From Clostridiales bacterium (lineage in GTDB: Bacteria > Bacillota > Clostridia > Lachnospirales > Lachnospiraceae): a stretch of DNA of 64,000 nt. The notes beneath the pieces are model-generated. The model saw only the letters and a list, made by a program, of their open reading frames with translations, did not search any database and was not told the origin of the DNA. The stretch is from contig JAHAJA010000010.1 in NCBI GenBank assembly GCA_018372435.1, positions 1 through 64,000 of the forward strand. Reading direction: 5' to 3'. Shown piece after piece: positions 17,501 through 25,450 of the stretch. Both the position numbers and the translations under genes were made by a program. Within the stretch, counting starts at the first letter, position 1. Every line of letters begins with the position of its first letter.

Positions 17501-19370
17501 TCGTATCTTTTGTCACTGCAAATGGTGCTGTGTAGATTTTCGAATCTAGGGTTGGTTGCGTTCCATCTGTCGTGTAGTAGATTTGACAATCTGTGTTCGT
17601 TGTTGTAAGCGTAATATCTGTTAACTGTTCATAAGTTCCAGAATTATAATTCGCAACAGGTGTTTTAGGTGCTAATGTATTCGAAAAACACATATCATCA
17701 ATATAATAAGTACCTACATTCCATTGTCCAATACGTACTCCTTTGATTCTAGTTAAATCCACTCTTTCCTTTTGTTCAATCTTCGACATAGGAATTGCAT
17801 ATTCTGTCCATTGGTTTTTCACTGATTTACCACTTGCAGAAGCGGCATTATCATACCAAGCCCAATTTGTCGCGTTATTATCTTCATCAACAAATTGTAA
17901 CATTACATTATTATTCCCTTGTGTATCCTTTAACCAAAAGACAAAATAATCATAGTATTTACAATTCAAGCTAATATCTGCCTCTACATAGAAACTTGAA
18001 TCTTCATTAGGGCTTCCCGAACTACCTACTACATATGCTGCCGACTTCTCTCCAGTATATTTATCTTCCGAAGTTACCATCGCATTAACTAATACCGTAG
18101 GTTCTTGTTCAAAGCTATGTAAAACAGTTTTAGTAGGTAATTCACTAGGTCTTATAACATAAACTGCTGCTGTTATCGCACTGCTTTCCCCGTCTCTTAC
18201 CGCCATCGCTTTAACAGTAGTCGTAGCTGTGATAGAGATTGCCTCCGTATATATGGAAGAACTTTCTGTTGGTGTAGTACCATCTGTTGTATAATAAATA
18301 TCTGCTCCGCTTTCTGCCGAAAGAACCAATTCAAAAGCCTCGCTATAATTACCTTCTTCACGACTAAATTCAGGCATGTTAGGTGGAATGACATCAGAGA
18401 AATATATATCATCTATGTAGTATTCTCCATTGTTAAACTCCCATATCTTAACCTTAACAATTTTTGATATATCTAGTGTGGAGTCACCTGCTGTTAGTTC
18501 TGTCATAGGTACAACAATTGGTACCCATTGATTCTTAACTGCGTTTGTAGTTGTCCAATATCCCGATTTTGAAGTACCACCATTGGCATCTGTTAATTGT
18601 AGTTCAAAATTGTTATCGCCATTGGTATCTTTAATCCAGATGATTAGATTTTCTTTACCAGAAGCATCTACCCCTTCAGCACCTGGATGCGTAATTTGAA
18701 TATCTCCTTCTGTTTTTTGATACAACAAAGAGGTGTCTCCAGATTTCTTTTCCTGCGCTGTTATCCTGTTAACAGATGGGTTATTAATTCCTAATGCCTT
18801 TTCGAAGTCTTGGAATACTATCTTACTAGTTCCATCATCATTAGAGAAATAGATATCATCAATAAAGTACGATCCTTTATTCCACTCATATATTTTAATT
18901 TGTGAAATCTGACCACTTGTAATCCCCCACTTGTTAAGAGGCATTTCTATTTCACACCATTCTCCTGGAACTGTACTATCATTTGACCATTGTTCTCCCT
19001 TGTTATCAACGTTAACACGTATTGTATTACTTCCTTGTGTGTCTTTTATTGTTATAACAAGCTTTGTCATACCAGTAATATCCACAGGCACTTGATCCAC
19101 GCCTTTGATTGTTACCTCATCACTTCCTCCACCATTTGTCGTTATGTATTTTAAAACAGTTTGCCTTTCATCATCCGAAACTAATTGATTTCCTGAAGAA
19201 AGACCATTAAAAGGTAATTCAAAATCAGCAAATGTAATTTTATTATCTATTCCATCTGCTTTTACTGCATTCATTCCACTAAGATTATTTGCAATACCTC
19301 CCGTGTTCATGCTTATTGCCAAACTCAAAAGTAAAGCAAACCCCCGCTCTAACAACTTTTTCTTTTTCAT
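14580..19370 (-). CDS. Secreted multimodular glycoside hydrolase family 5 enzyme
   Basis: 1596-residue exported enzyme. After a signal peptide (about 1-38) come four beta-sandwich carbohydrate-binding-like modules (about 45-178, 183-325, 415-560, 655-800), each closing on a YxIDxxxF strand. Four chitobiase C-terminal-type domains (about 340-405, 575-645, 830-895, 905-970) carry YYTTDG or YYTLDG repeats. The GH5 domain spans about 985-1345, with acid/base Glu1179 (LLNEP) and nucleophile Glu1272 (IGEF). An Asn/Gly/Ser linker (about 1355-1385) leads to two Ig-like (Big_2) domains. There is no sortase, dockerin or SLH signal; the Ig-like tail may hold it at the wall. It probably cuts beta-glucan outside the cell to feed the importer. 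Substrate linkage is unknown. Confidence 0.93.
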   Translation of the reverse strand: MKKKKLLERGFALLLSLAISMNTGGIANNLSGMNAVKADGIDNKITFADFELPFNGLSSGNQLVSDDERQTVLKYITTNGGGSDEVTIKGVDQVPVDITGMTKLVITIKDTQGSNTIRVNVDNKGEQWSNDSTVPGEWCEIEMPLNKWGITSGQISQIKIYEWNKGSYFIDDIYFSNDDGTSKIVFQDFEKALGINNPSVNRITAQEKKSGDTSLLYQKTEGDIQITHPGAEGVDASGKENLIIWIKDTNGDNNFELQLTDANGGTSKSGYWTTTNAVKNQWVPIVVPMTELTAGDSTLDISKIVKVKIWEFNNGEYYIDDIYFSDVIPPNMPEFSREEGNYSEAFELVLSAESGADIYYTTDGTTPTESSSIYTEAISITATTTVKAMAVRDGESSAITAAVYVIRPSELPTKTVLHSFEQEPTVLVNAMVTSEDKYTGEKSAAYVVGSSGSPNEDSSFYVEADISLNCKYYDYFVFWLKDTQGNNNVMLQFVDEDNNATNWAWYDNAASASGKSVKNQWTEYAIPMSKIEQKERVDLTRIKGVRIGQWNVGTYYIDDMCFSNTLAPKTPVANYNSGTYEQLTDITLTTTNTDCQIYYTTDGTQPTLDSKIYTAPFAVTKDTTLKAITARSADDFSGVATYNYRIKAMPENGDVTFHTFENGVSQIQNAYGVRYALKQDAIEGGYSLECDMYTVSGNPSEKVRSVFLKLEDEKTVDIRKSNYLTFYVKDLQGYNLPTVILKDKFGTVVTSKVAGTTVYGEWTKCYVYLDDLDSKKELDRAYISEVGLGFNNTGTYLIDSVSFAEYVYGIDNEVTTDDVVANAATDKEYVGSCTTELFSKDGAAIYYTTNGKEPTKNSNLYTKAITLTKTTTIKAISVKGDVTGPISEFTYVVKPGNVVITHGAAGTYDEFAVVELVSSSGANIYYTLDGSEPDKTKLLYKKAFRVDKNTTLKAVSYGLDGSVSGIESWEYAFNKKEVTPPEENPIVVSNFLMTDGKVIRDNFGKGDEVVLRGTNAGGWLVTENWQCPVDAVDMVTILETFTERFGAKVANELISLYQNHWWTEKDFDLAKAEGVNVLRLPITYFEMANTDGSLKEDAFERLDWFIKQAKKRDLYVMIDMHGAFGSQNGKDHSGDTTIADVGRFYGEEENIEKTIKLWEAIATRYKDEPMVCGYDLLNEPSTSGTMQYDVYDRIYRAIRAIDKNHMIFMQAIWEPTDLPEPELYGWENVVYQYHFYQWNDLNSLNSQLNFINNKVSLINEATNYNVPVFIGEFTFFANTESWKQCLEIFEREGWSYTTWTFKVSDGGEGSSWGIYTKKSNTVNIESDSEATIRSKWSEVTTDTFTRNTEIANILKGFFEKNGTVKIPYTDNSNNNGGNSGNTPGGTTESEEKEEQGNSGESNQLTVPSSVKKLQEKIKITLNAKKIYATGNKGNVAQIKVTIPEGLNRVVKFSYDKTKTNEVIVTYTSENPKIAAVSKTGKITAKKTGKVTIVVTTELRDGTKIATNCVVEVEKATISVVKQVTTMKVGNEQMIKIDCKGFKTSTITWKSSNSDIVSVGSNKGKTQVKLKAKKKGTANIIIYSSGKKVKTIKIIVK

Positions 19371-19445
19371 TTTTTCCTCCTAGTCACCTTATTTAATTTT
19401 CTAAGTACACTTCCCTTAAAATTTTTTACTGTTTTTATGTTGAGT

Positions 19446-19461
19446 ATTAAAACGTTTTAAT
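19446..19461. promoter_or_regulatory. LacI-type operator before the secreted GH5 gene
   Basis: Same perfect palindrome as at 13909-13924, here 76 bases upstream of the GH5 start. A weaker related palindrome, TATAATAACGTTTTTATA, lies at 19596-19613. Together with the importer site this suggests coordinated control of secreted enzyme and uptake. The remaining intergenic bases (19371-19645) are AT-rich with no gene. Confidence 0.75.
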
Positions 19462-19645
19462 TATCATTAATATATCACATAATTTTTAATCTTTCAATGT
19501 ATTTTTTTTATTTTTTAGTAAAATTGTACACCCATTATTCTATTTATCAGGATTGATTGTATTATTTTCAGCTAAAACATGCACTTTACCGCCTTTATAA
19601 TAACGTTTTTATACAAGACAAAAAAATAATATAGATTTTTAGCAT

Positions 19646-19687
19646 AAAAATAGAGCAAAGAATACTATTACACATATTCTTTGCTCT
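19646..19687 (-). terminator. Terminator of the LacI-family regulator gene
   Basis: Perfect 13-base arms (19652-19664 and 19675-19687) with a ten-base loop, followed on the minus strand by TTTTT (A run 19646-19650). It lies 20 bases beyond the regulator stop and separates it from the GH5 promoter. Confidence 0.88.
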
Positions 19688-19706
19688 CACTTTTCGTTTA
19701 TTATAA

Positions 19707-20708
19707 CTATTTCTTTCTTGTACAGGAATTTCTTATGATCAAATTTCCTTCTAATTTAACAATTGTTCCTTGTTCTTTCTCTTCAATCATATCAACTAGA
19801 GTATCAATAGCTAGTGTTCCTTGCCTAGCAATAGGGTTTCTTACTGTTGTTAAACTTGGGGTAAAATATTGCGCGATGTCAATATCATCAAATCCCATAA
19901 CGCTGAAGTCTTCCGGCACTTGAAAGCCATCTGATTGTAATGCTTTAATACAACCAATAGCACTTAAATCATTACCGGCTAAGAAAGCATCTGGAAGATC
20001 CGATGAATGGAATTTCAATATAGTCTTTATCGTATTGTATGTATATTCCTCTTCAAAAGCTCCCTTTAAGATAAACTTCTCTTCTACTGGCAAATTACAT
20101 TCTCGCAAGGCAGCCTTGTAGCCCTCTTTACGACGTAAACTATCTGTTACTTCATCAACACATTCAATAAAAGCGATCTTTTTATGCCCCAAATTAATAA
20201 GGTGCTTTGTAGCCTCGTATCCTGCCTTATAAGAATCGAATAATATGCTCGATACTCCTTGCTTACTTACTTCACGGTCAAGAAAGACTACTTTTATTCC
20301 TTCCTTTTCAAAAATGCGAATTTCATTTTCCTTAATCGTTGTGTCTTCATATATCAGGACACCATCTAGATTCTTACCTAGAATATTCCCCATAATAACA
20401 GAAGAATCCTTTGTTATAAAAACATTAAGATTATATCCTCTGCGCTCACATTCTCTACACATATAATCCATTAAATTGCAAAAGTAAGGGCCTGATATAC
20501 TATTAGTAAAAAAACCAAGATTTTTTGTAGCTCCAGCCTTTAAGTATCTACCATTTAAATTAGGAACATAATTTAGTTTTTTAACTGCGTCCATAACCCT
20601 TTGCTTAGTATCAGGATTAATATATCTATTACCGTTCAAAGCATTAGAAACTGTTCCTATCGAAACCCCTGCTTCTTTTGCAACATCTTTAATTGTAATA
20701 TTCGCCAT
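19707..20708 (-). CDS. LacI family transcriptional regulator
   Basis: 333 residues. The N-terminal helix-turn-helix reads TIKDVAKEAGVSIGTVSNAL (about 5-24) with the hinge helix after NPDTKQRV; the rest is a periplasmic-binding-like sugar sensor, with GFDDIDIAQYFTPSLTTVRN near the C-terminus. It lies directly upstream of the secreted GH5 gene and has its own diverged operator (20734-20749), suggesting autoregulation. The inducer is probably an oligosaccharide released by the GH5 or GH30 enzymes. Confidence 0.93.
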   Translation of the reverse strand: MANITIKDVAKEAGVSIGTVSNALNGNRYINPDTKQRVMDAVKKLNYVPNLNGRYLKAGATKNLGFFTNSISGPYFCNLMDYMCRECERRGYNLNVFITKDSSVIMGNILGKNLDGVLIYEDTTIKENEIRIFEKEGIKVVFLDREVSKQGVSSILFDSYKAGYEATKHLINLGHKKIAFIECVDEVTDSLRRKEGYKAALRECNLPVEEKFILKGAFEEEYTYNTIKTILKFHSSDLPDAFLAGNDLSAIGCIKALQSDGFQVPEDFSVMGFDDIDIAQYFTPSLTTVRNPIARQGTLAIDTLVDMIEEKEQGTIVKLEGNLIIRNSCTRKK

Positions 20709-20733
20709 ACCTTCACCTGCCTGATTTTCTTTT

Positions 20734-20749
20734 ATTAAAACGTTATAGT
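20734..20749. promoter_or_regulatory. Diverged LacI-type operator before the regulator gene
   Basis: ATTAAAACGTT matches the left 11 bases of the 16-base operator; the right half has diverged. It lies 26 bases upstream of the regulator start, overlapping the expected promoter. A weaker half-conserved site fits mild autorepression. Confidence 0.5.
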
Positions 20750-20850
20750 AAAGTCAGAATATCACATTTTATACTTATTGGCAAGTGAAATGAAGACTTA
20801 CTTTCCATAAATCCACATTATAGTCTATAATTAGCCACTATTATAGTGTA

Positions 20851-21480
20851 CTAAATCATATATTCAATGGTTTTATCTGGCGTCTCTCTTGTATCGGTAT
20901 TATAGATGAGCATCGCTTCTCGTGCGTTGAAGGCACCTAAGGAATAGGAGCGTTCCAACTCCGAATTCATAATCTCAGGTCTTACTAAACGATTTCTCTT
21001 CTTGGGTTTATCTCCAACTATTTTAACCCCTGGGAAAGCTAAATCTCTATCGTCTGACATATCATAGGGATCAAATATACCAACCATTCCGCCATGTAAT
21101 CCGGTTAATAATACATAATGTCCATCGCCTTCAAGTAAGATGCGGACAACCACTACTCCTTTTTGTTGAAGACAACTTGTAATTCTACTATTTTGTCCTA
21201 TGTACACTTGATTATCTACAAGGAATTCTGAATGAATCGGGAAATTCTTGCTCTTCCCAAATTGATTAAACCAACTGGATAAGAACTCCATCGCCATTCT
21301 AGAGGTTCCATGTCTACCAACTTCACCCTTCTCGTTATAGGCATCTAAGGTATACATGAATATTGCTTTTAACAATTCTGGTGATATTTCTTCTCTTCTA
21401 TATAAATATCTCATTGCATTACACAACGTGGTAGGCCCACAATCATATTCGGATGTCTGATAATACAAATAATTCTTCAT
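20851..21480 (-). CDS. C39-like papain-fold cysteine peptidase
   Basis: 209 residues from the ATG at 21480, which has AGGAGGG six bases upstream; an ATG two codons earlier abuts that site. The catalytic triad is visible: Cys14 in YDCGPTT, His121 in DGHYVLLTG and Asp137 in FDPYD, as in Peptidase_C39_2 proteins. There is no signal peptide, so it is probably cytoplasmic. It lies downstream of a five-gene peptide importer in the same direction with a 160-base gap, so it may process imported peptides or be a separate housekeeping peptidase. Confidence 0.75.
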   Translation of the reverse strand: MKNYLYYQTSEYDCGPTTLCNAMRYLYRREEISPELLKAIFMYTLDAYNEKGEVGRHGTSRMAMEFLSSWFNQFGKSKNFPIHSEFLVDNQVYIGQNSRITSCLQQKGVVVVRILLEGDGHYVLLTGLHGGMVGIFDPYDMSDDRDLAFPGVKIVGDKPKKRNRLVRPEIMNSELERSYSLGAFNAREAMLIYNTDTRETPDKTIEYMI

Positions 21481-21647
21481 ACACATCCCTCCTCATTCTT
21501 GGTGCAAAACTCATATATATTATCATAGCTTCTTTGCTGGCATACTATAACACAAAACATGCTACACACCTAAATACTTCCAAATCTGTACAAAAGACGT
21601 TTCGCTATCGTTTTTTAGTCATAGTACGCTAGCATAGTAGCAACTGG

Positions 21648-22493
21648 TTAAACCGATGAATCCAATGCGTCTCGAAGTGCATCCCCGACAAAATTAATAC
21701 TGATTACCAACAAAACAATTAGTACTCCAGCTGGAACCCATAACCAGAATTTACTTGTAAGTACGGTAATAGATTCTGCTCCATTTAATATATTACCTAA
21801 GCTGGCGGTTGGCGGCTGAACACCCATTCCCAAAAAGCTAAGTGCAGCTTCATCTAAGATAGATATTGCAAATACTTGTGTTGCATAAACAAACACAGGT
21901 GCTATGGTATTAGGTAATATCTCTGAAAATAATATAAAGCGCTTTGGCATACCTGCCGCAATATCTGCTTTAATATAATTCATCTCTCGTATCGATAATA
22001 CATTGCCACGTACTAATCTCGCTACTCCAGGCCAGTCTACAAAGCCTAATATAAGTACAATGCTCCATAATCCTGGTTCAAATACTGCTGCTGCAACTAA
22101 TACTAATAAGATGTATGGAAAAGACATTACCATGTCTGTGATTCTCATAATGATACTATCAACTACTCCACCAATGAAACCAGATAACAATCCTAGTATA
22201 ACTCCTATCGCTGTTGATATAACTGTGGCTGCTGCACCCACGAACAACGATATTCTCATTGCATATAATAATCGGCTTAACATATCCCTACCTATCTGAT
22301 CCGTTCCTAAAAGGTGATCCATCGATGGTGGTTTCGAAAATCCACCACTAACTTGGTTTGGATTATACGGCGCAATCACTGGAGCTAAGATAGCTAAGAC
22401 TATCATAATTAGTAAAAAAATCAAACTAACTACTGCTAGTTTATGTTTCATAAATCTTTTTGTGACTCTTTGCATGTTTCCCTTATGTTCCAT
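21648..22493 (-). CDS. Peptide ABC transporter permease, DppC/OppC type
   Basis: 281 residues, six hydrophobic segments, with the N-terminal cytoplasmic stretch and HLLGTDQIGRDMLSRLLYAM typical of DppC/OppC. The coupling loop lies around DIAAGMPKRFILFSEILPN. It lies 13 bases after the DppB-type gene and is the last gene of the transporter. Confidence 0.93.
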   Translation of the reverse strand: MEHKGNMQRVTKRFMKHKLAVVSLIFLLIMIVLAILAPVIAPYNPNQVSGGFSKPPSMDHLLGTDQIGRDMLSRLLYAMRISLFVGAAATVISTAIGVILGLLSGFIGGVVDSIIMRITDMVMSFPYILLVLVAAAVFEPGLWSIVLILGFVDWPGVARLVRGNVLSIREMNYIKADIAAGMPKRFILFSEILPNTIAPVFVYATQVFAISILDEAALSFLGMGVQPPTASLGNILNGAESITVLTSKFWLWVPAGVLIVLLVISINFVGDALRDALDSSV

Positions 22494-22506
22494 ATGTCAA
22501 CTCCTT

Positions 22507-23454
22507 CTACCTATACTGAATGGTGGGATCCACGATCGCATAGATTACATCCGTTATTAAGTTGGCTAATAAAACAACTACTGCAGTTAGTAAACATACT
22601 CCCATAATAACAGGATAGTCTCTACTTGTAATTGCATTCATCGTAATCAATCCAAGTCCAGGCCAACTAAACATCTGCTCTACAATAACGGCTCCACCAA
22701 ACAACACTGGTATCTGCATTCCGATAACGGTTACAACAGGAAGCATGGCATTTCTTAGTGCATGCTTATTAATAACTAAAAATCTTCCAATCCCTTTTGC
22801 TTTAGCCGTTCTAAGATAATCTTGTTGTAAAACTTCTAACATAGCACTGCGCACATATCGAATATTAGTTCCAGCTATAGATACAGCAAGTACCGATACT
22901 GGCATAATCATATGTTTCACAACATCTAAAAAATCGCCCCCAGTACCTTGTGTAATCATTCCACTAGATGGAAGCCAACCAAGTTTTACGGTGAACAAAT
23001 AGATGAAGATAAGTGCTAGAAAGAAGCTTGGTATACTTGTTCCAAGGAAAGAAAGTGTAACAAGTGTATAATCTCTTTTCTTATAACGATGTATTGCACT
23101 ATAAATCCCTGCTGGTATAGCAATAACAAGACCAACAAGTAAGGATGTTCCCATAAGAAGTAGTGTAGAACCAATATGACTTCCTATAATACTAGTAACA
23201 GACTGATAACTCTTAATAGAATACCCCAGGTTTCCAGATAACACTTGTTTTAACCAGTCAAAATACTGTAGATAAATTGGTTTATCTAAGCCTAACATAG
23301 CTGCCTTAACCTCAATGGCACTTTCAGAAATCTTTGGTCCATGCATCATAGCTAGAGGACTTCCCGCACGGCTCATAATAAGATAATCAATTATGGTAAT
23401 ACCAATGAGCACTGGTATTGCAGCTGCTATTCGCTTTAGAATGTATTTCCACAT
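22507..23454 (-). CDS. Peptide ABC transporter permease, DppB/OppB type
   Basis: 315 residues. The N-terminal helix MWKYILKRIAAAIPVLIGIT and the loop YLRTAKAKGIGRFLVINKHA are typical of DppB. The C-terminus ends in YAIVDPTIQYR, as in many family members. It is separated by three bases from the preceding ATPase gene. Confidence 0.93.
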   Translation of the reverse strand: MWKYILKRIAAAIPVLIGITIIDYLIMSRAGSPLAMMHGPKISESAIEVKAAMLGLDKPIYLQYFDWLKQVLSGNLGYSIKSYQSVTSIIGSHIGSTLLLMGTSLLVGLVIAIPAGIYSAIHRYKKRDYTLVTLSFLGTSIPSFFLALIFIYLFTVKLGWLPSSGMITQGTGGDFLDVVKHMIMPVSVLAVSIAGTNIRYVRSAMLEVLQQDYLRTAKAKGIGRFLVINKHALRNAMLPVVTVIGMQIPVLFGGAVIVEQMFSWPGLGLITMNAITSRDYPVIMGVCLLTAVVVLLANLITDVIYAIVDPTIQYR

Positions 23455-23457
23455 GCG

Positions 23458-24465
23458 TTATTCCTCCTTTGCTAAGTTTGTTGCATAAAATGGACAAGCA
23501 CATAGATGACTACTTGAATTATCTACTACCTGTAAGTCCATATCCACCTTCTTACATTCCTCTTTTGCATAAGGACATCTCGGATGATATCGACATCCAC
23601 TAGGTGGATTCACTGGAGATGGTATCTCTCCGCTAATCACAATCCTTGATCGGTCACGAAGATTAGGATCTGGAATTGGTGAAGCATCTACAAGTGCTTT
23701 CGTATACGGATGTTGCGGATTCTCAAACAGATCCTTTGCGTCTGCTATCTCCACAATCTTACCAAGATACATAACTGCAATTCTCGTACTGATATAACGT
23801 ACAGCACCCAAACCATGTCCAATAAATACATAAGTTAGATTCATCTCTTCTTGTAAACTTGTAAGTAAATTAAGAATCTGTGCTTGAACCGATACATCTA
23901 GTGCACTTACTGGCTCATCACAGACAAGTAATCTTGGTTTAAGTGATAATGCTCTTGCAATACCGATCCTTTGTCTTTGTCCACCTGAGAATTCATGGGG
24001 GAATTTATTCAATGAACTTTTCGCAAGACCAACCATATCTAATAATCGTTCCACTTCTTGTTTCACATTTTCTTTAGTAGCTACCTTATGATAAAGCATT
24101 GGTGTTGCTAGGATATCATAGATTTGCTTTCTAGGATTCAAGGATGAGTTGGTATCTTGAAAAATCATTTGGAATTCGGTACGTATTCCACGTAATTGAC
24201 TTTCTGACATGGCTGTTATGTCTTGACCATCATACCAAATCTTACCCGCACTTGGCCTCTCCAATGCCATAATCTGGCGTCCAATGGTTGATTTCCCACA
24301 ACCAGACTCTCCTACAATCCCAAGGGTTTGTCCTTCTGCTATCTCAAAGCTTACATCATCTACTGCATGCACCATCTGCTTTGCTCTTGATTTATTTGAA
24401 TTACCAACGGGGTAGTACTTACGAAGGCCTTCCACCACTACAATAGGTTTCTTATTGTTTGTCAT
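23458..24465 (-). CDS. Peptide ABC transporter ATPase, DppF/OppF type
   Basis: 335 residues. Walker A is GESGCGKST, signature FSGGQRQRIGIARAL, Walker B LLVCDEPVSALD. The C-terminal oligopeptide domain carries a cysteine motif (CRYHPRCPYAKEEC) that binds an iron-sulfur cluster in some DppD/DppF proteins. One oddity is the switch region FIGHGLGAVRYIS, where most homologues have SHDL; the histidine is kept but Asp is replaced by Gly. Its start overlaps the DppD-type gene by 14 bases. Confidence 0.92.
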   Translation of the reverse strand: MTNNKKPIVVVEGLRKYYPVGNSNKSRAKQMVHAVDDVSFEIAEGQTLGIVGESGCGKSTIGRQIMALERPSAGKIWYDGQDITAMSESQLRGIRTEFQMIFQDTNSSLNPRKQIYDILATPMLYHKVATKENVKQEVERLLDMVGLAKSSLNKFPHEFSGGQRQRIGIARALSLKPRLLVCDEPVSALDVSVQAQILNLLTSLQEEMNLTYVFIGHGLGAVRYISTRIAVMYLGKIVEIADAKDLFENPQHPYTKALVDASPIPDPNLRDRSRIVISGEIPSPVNPPSGCRYHPRCPYAKEECKKVDMDLQVVDNSSSHLCACPFYATNLAKEE

Positions 24466-25429
24466 TGTTTAGCAACTCCTTCCAACAGCGTACCAAGTGT
24501 CCTGGCTCAACCTCATGATATTCTTGTTTTGCATAACATTCCTTAGTAGCATAACTACAACGGTCCGCAAATCGACATCCCTCTAGTTCTTGATAATTCT
24601 CAGGCACAGTGCCTGGAATAGATTTTAACTTTCTAGTAGGATCGCCATAGATTGTCGGAACAGATTGTAATAATGCTTCTGTATAAGGATGCGCAGGCTT
24701 TTTGAAAAGACTATTCACATCTGTTTCTTCTACACACTGCCCCGCATACATAACAACAACTCGGTCTGCTTCCTCTGCAACTACGCCGATATCGTGTGTA
24801 ATTAATAGAATTGACATGTGGTATTCATCCCTAAGTTCAAGGAGGAGTTTCATAATCTGTAACTGTATTGTAACATCAAGAGCTGTGGTTGGTTCATCTG
24901 CAATTAGTAACTTAGGACGACAAATCAGTGCCATTGCAATCATAACTCTTTGTCTCATACCCCCAGACAACATATGGGGGTATTTCTTCATTACCGCTTT
25001 CGCATCTGGTAACCCAACTTTCTCAAGAAGTTGTATCGCATGCTCTTTTGTTTTTTTCTTATCGTACCCTAGATGAATACGAATCGCTTCCGCCATCTGG
25101 TTACCCACTGTGAAGCTTGGATTGAGGCAATTCATAACATCTTGAAATACCATTGCAATCTCATTACCACGTATCTGATCTAGTTCTTTTTCTTTCAGTT
25201 TTAATAAATCTCTTCCATTGAACAGAACTTCACCACTTTTTACACGCCCCTGCTGTCCTAGCAATCCCATGATTGATAATGCTGTTACACTTTTTCCACA
25301 GCCTGATTCTCCAACTATACAAAGGATTTCACCTTCATCTACATGGAAATTAACCTTATCAACAAACACGAGCTCTTCATGTTCTTTTTCGAACGCAACT
25401 TCTAAATCTTTGACCTGTAATAATGGCAT
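24452..25429 (-). CDS. Peptide ABC transporter ATPase, DppD/OppD type
   Basis: 325 residues. Walker A GESGCGKSV, signature LSGGMRQRVMIAMAL, Walker B LLIADEPTTALD, switch LITHDIGVVAEEADR. The C-terminal domain has the paired cysteine motif (CRFADRCSYATKEC). It follows the binding-protein gene by 21 bases and overlaps the DppF-type gene. Confidence 0.93.
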   Translation of the reverse strand: MPLLQVKDLEVAFEKEHEELVFVDKVNFHVDEGEILCIVGESGCGKSVTALSIMGLLGQQGRVKSGEVLFNGRDLLKLKEKELDQIRGNEIAMVFQDVMNCLNPSFTVGNQMAEAIRIHLGYDKKKTKEHAIQLLEKVGLPDAKAVMKKYPHMLSGGMRQRVMIAMALICRPKLLIADEPTTALDVTIQLQIMKLLLELRDEYHMSILLITHDIGVVAEEADRVVVMYAGQCVEETDVNSLFKKPAHPYTEALLQSVPTIYGDPTRKLKSIPGTVPENYQELEGCRFADRCSYATKECYAKQEYHEVEPGHLVRCWKELLNNDKQ

Positions 25430-25450
25430 CTAACTCTGCCCTCGCTTTCT

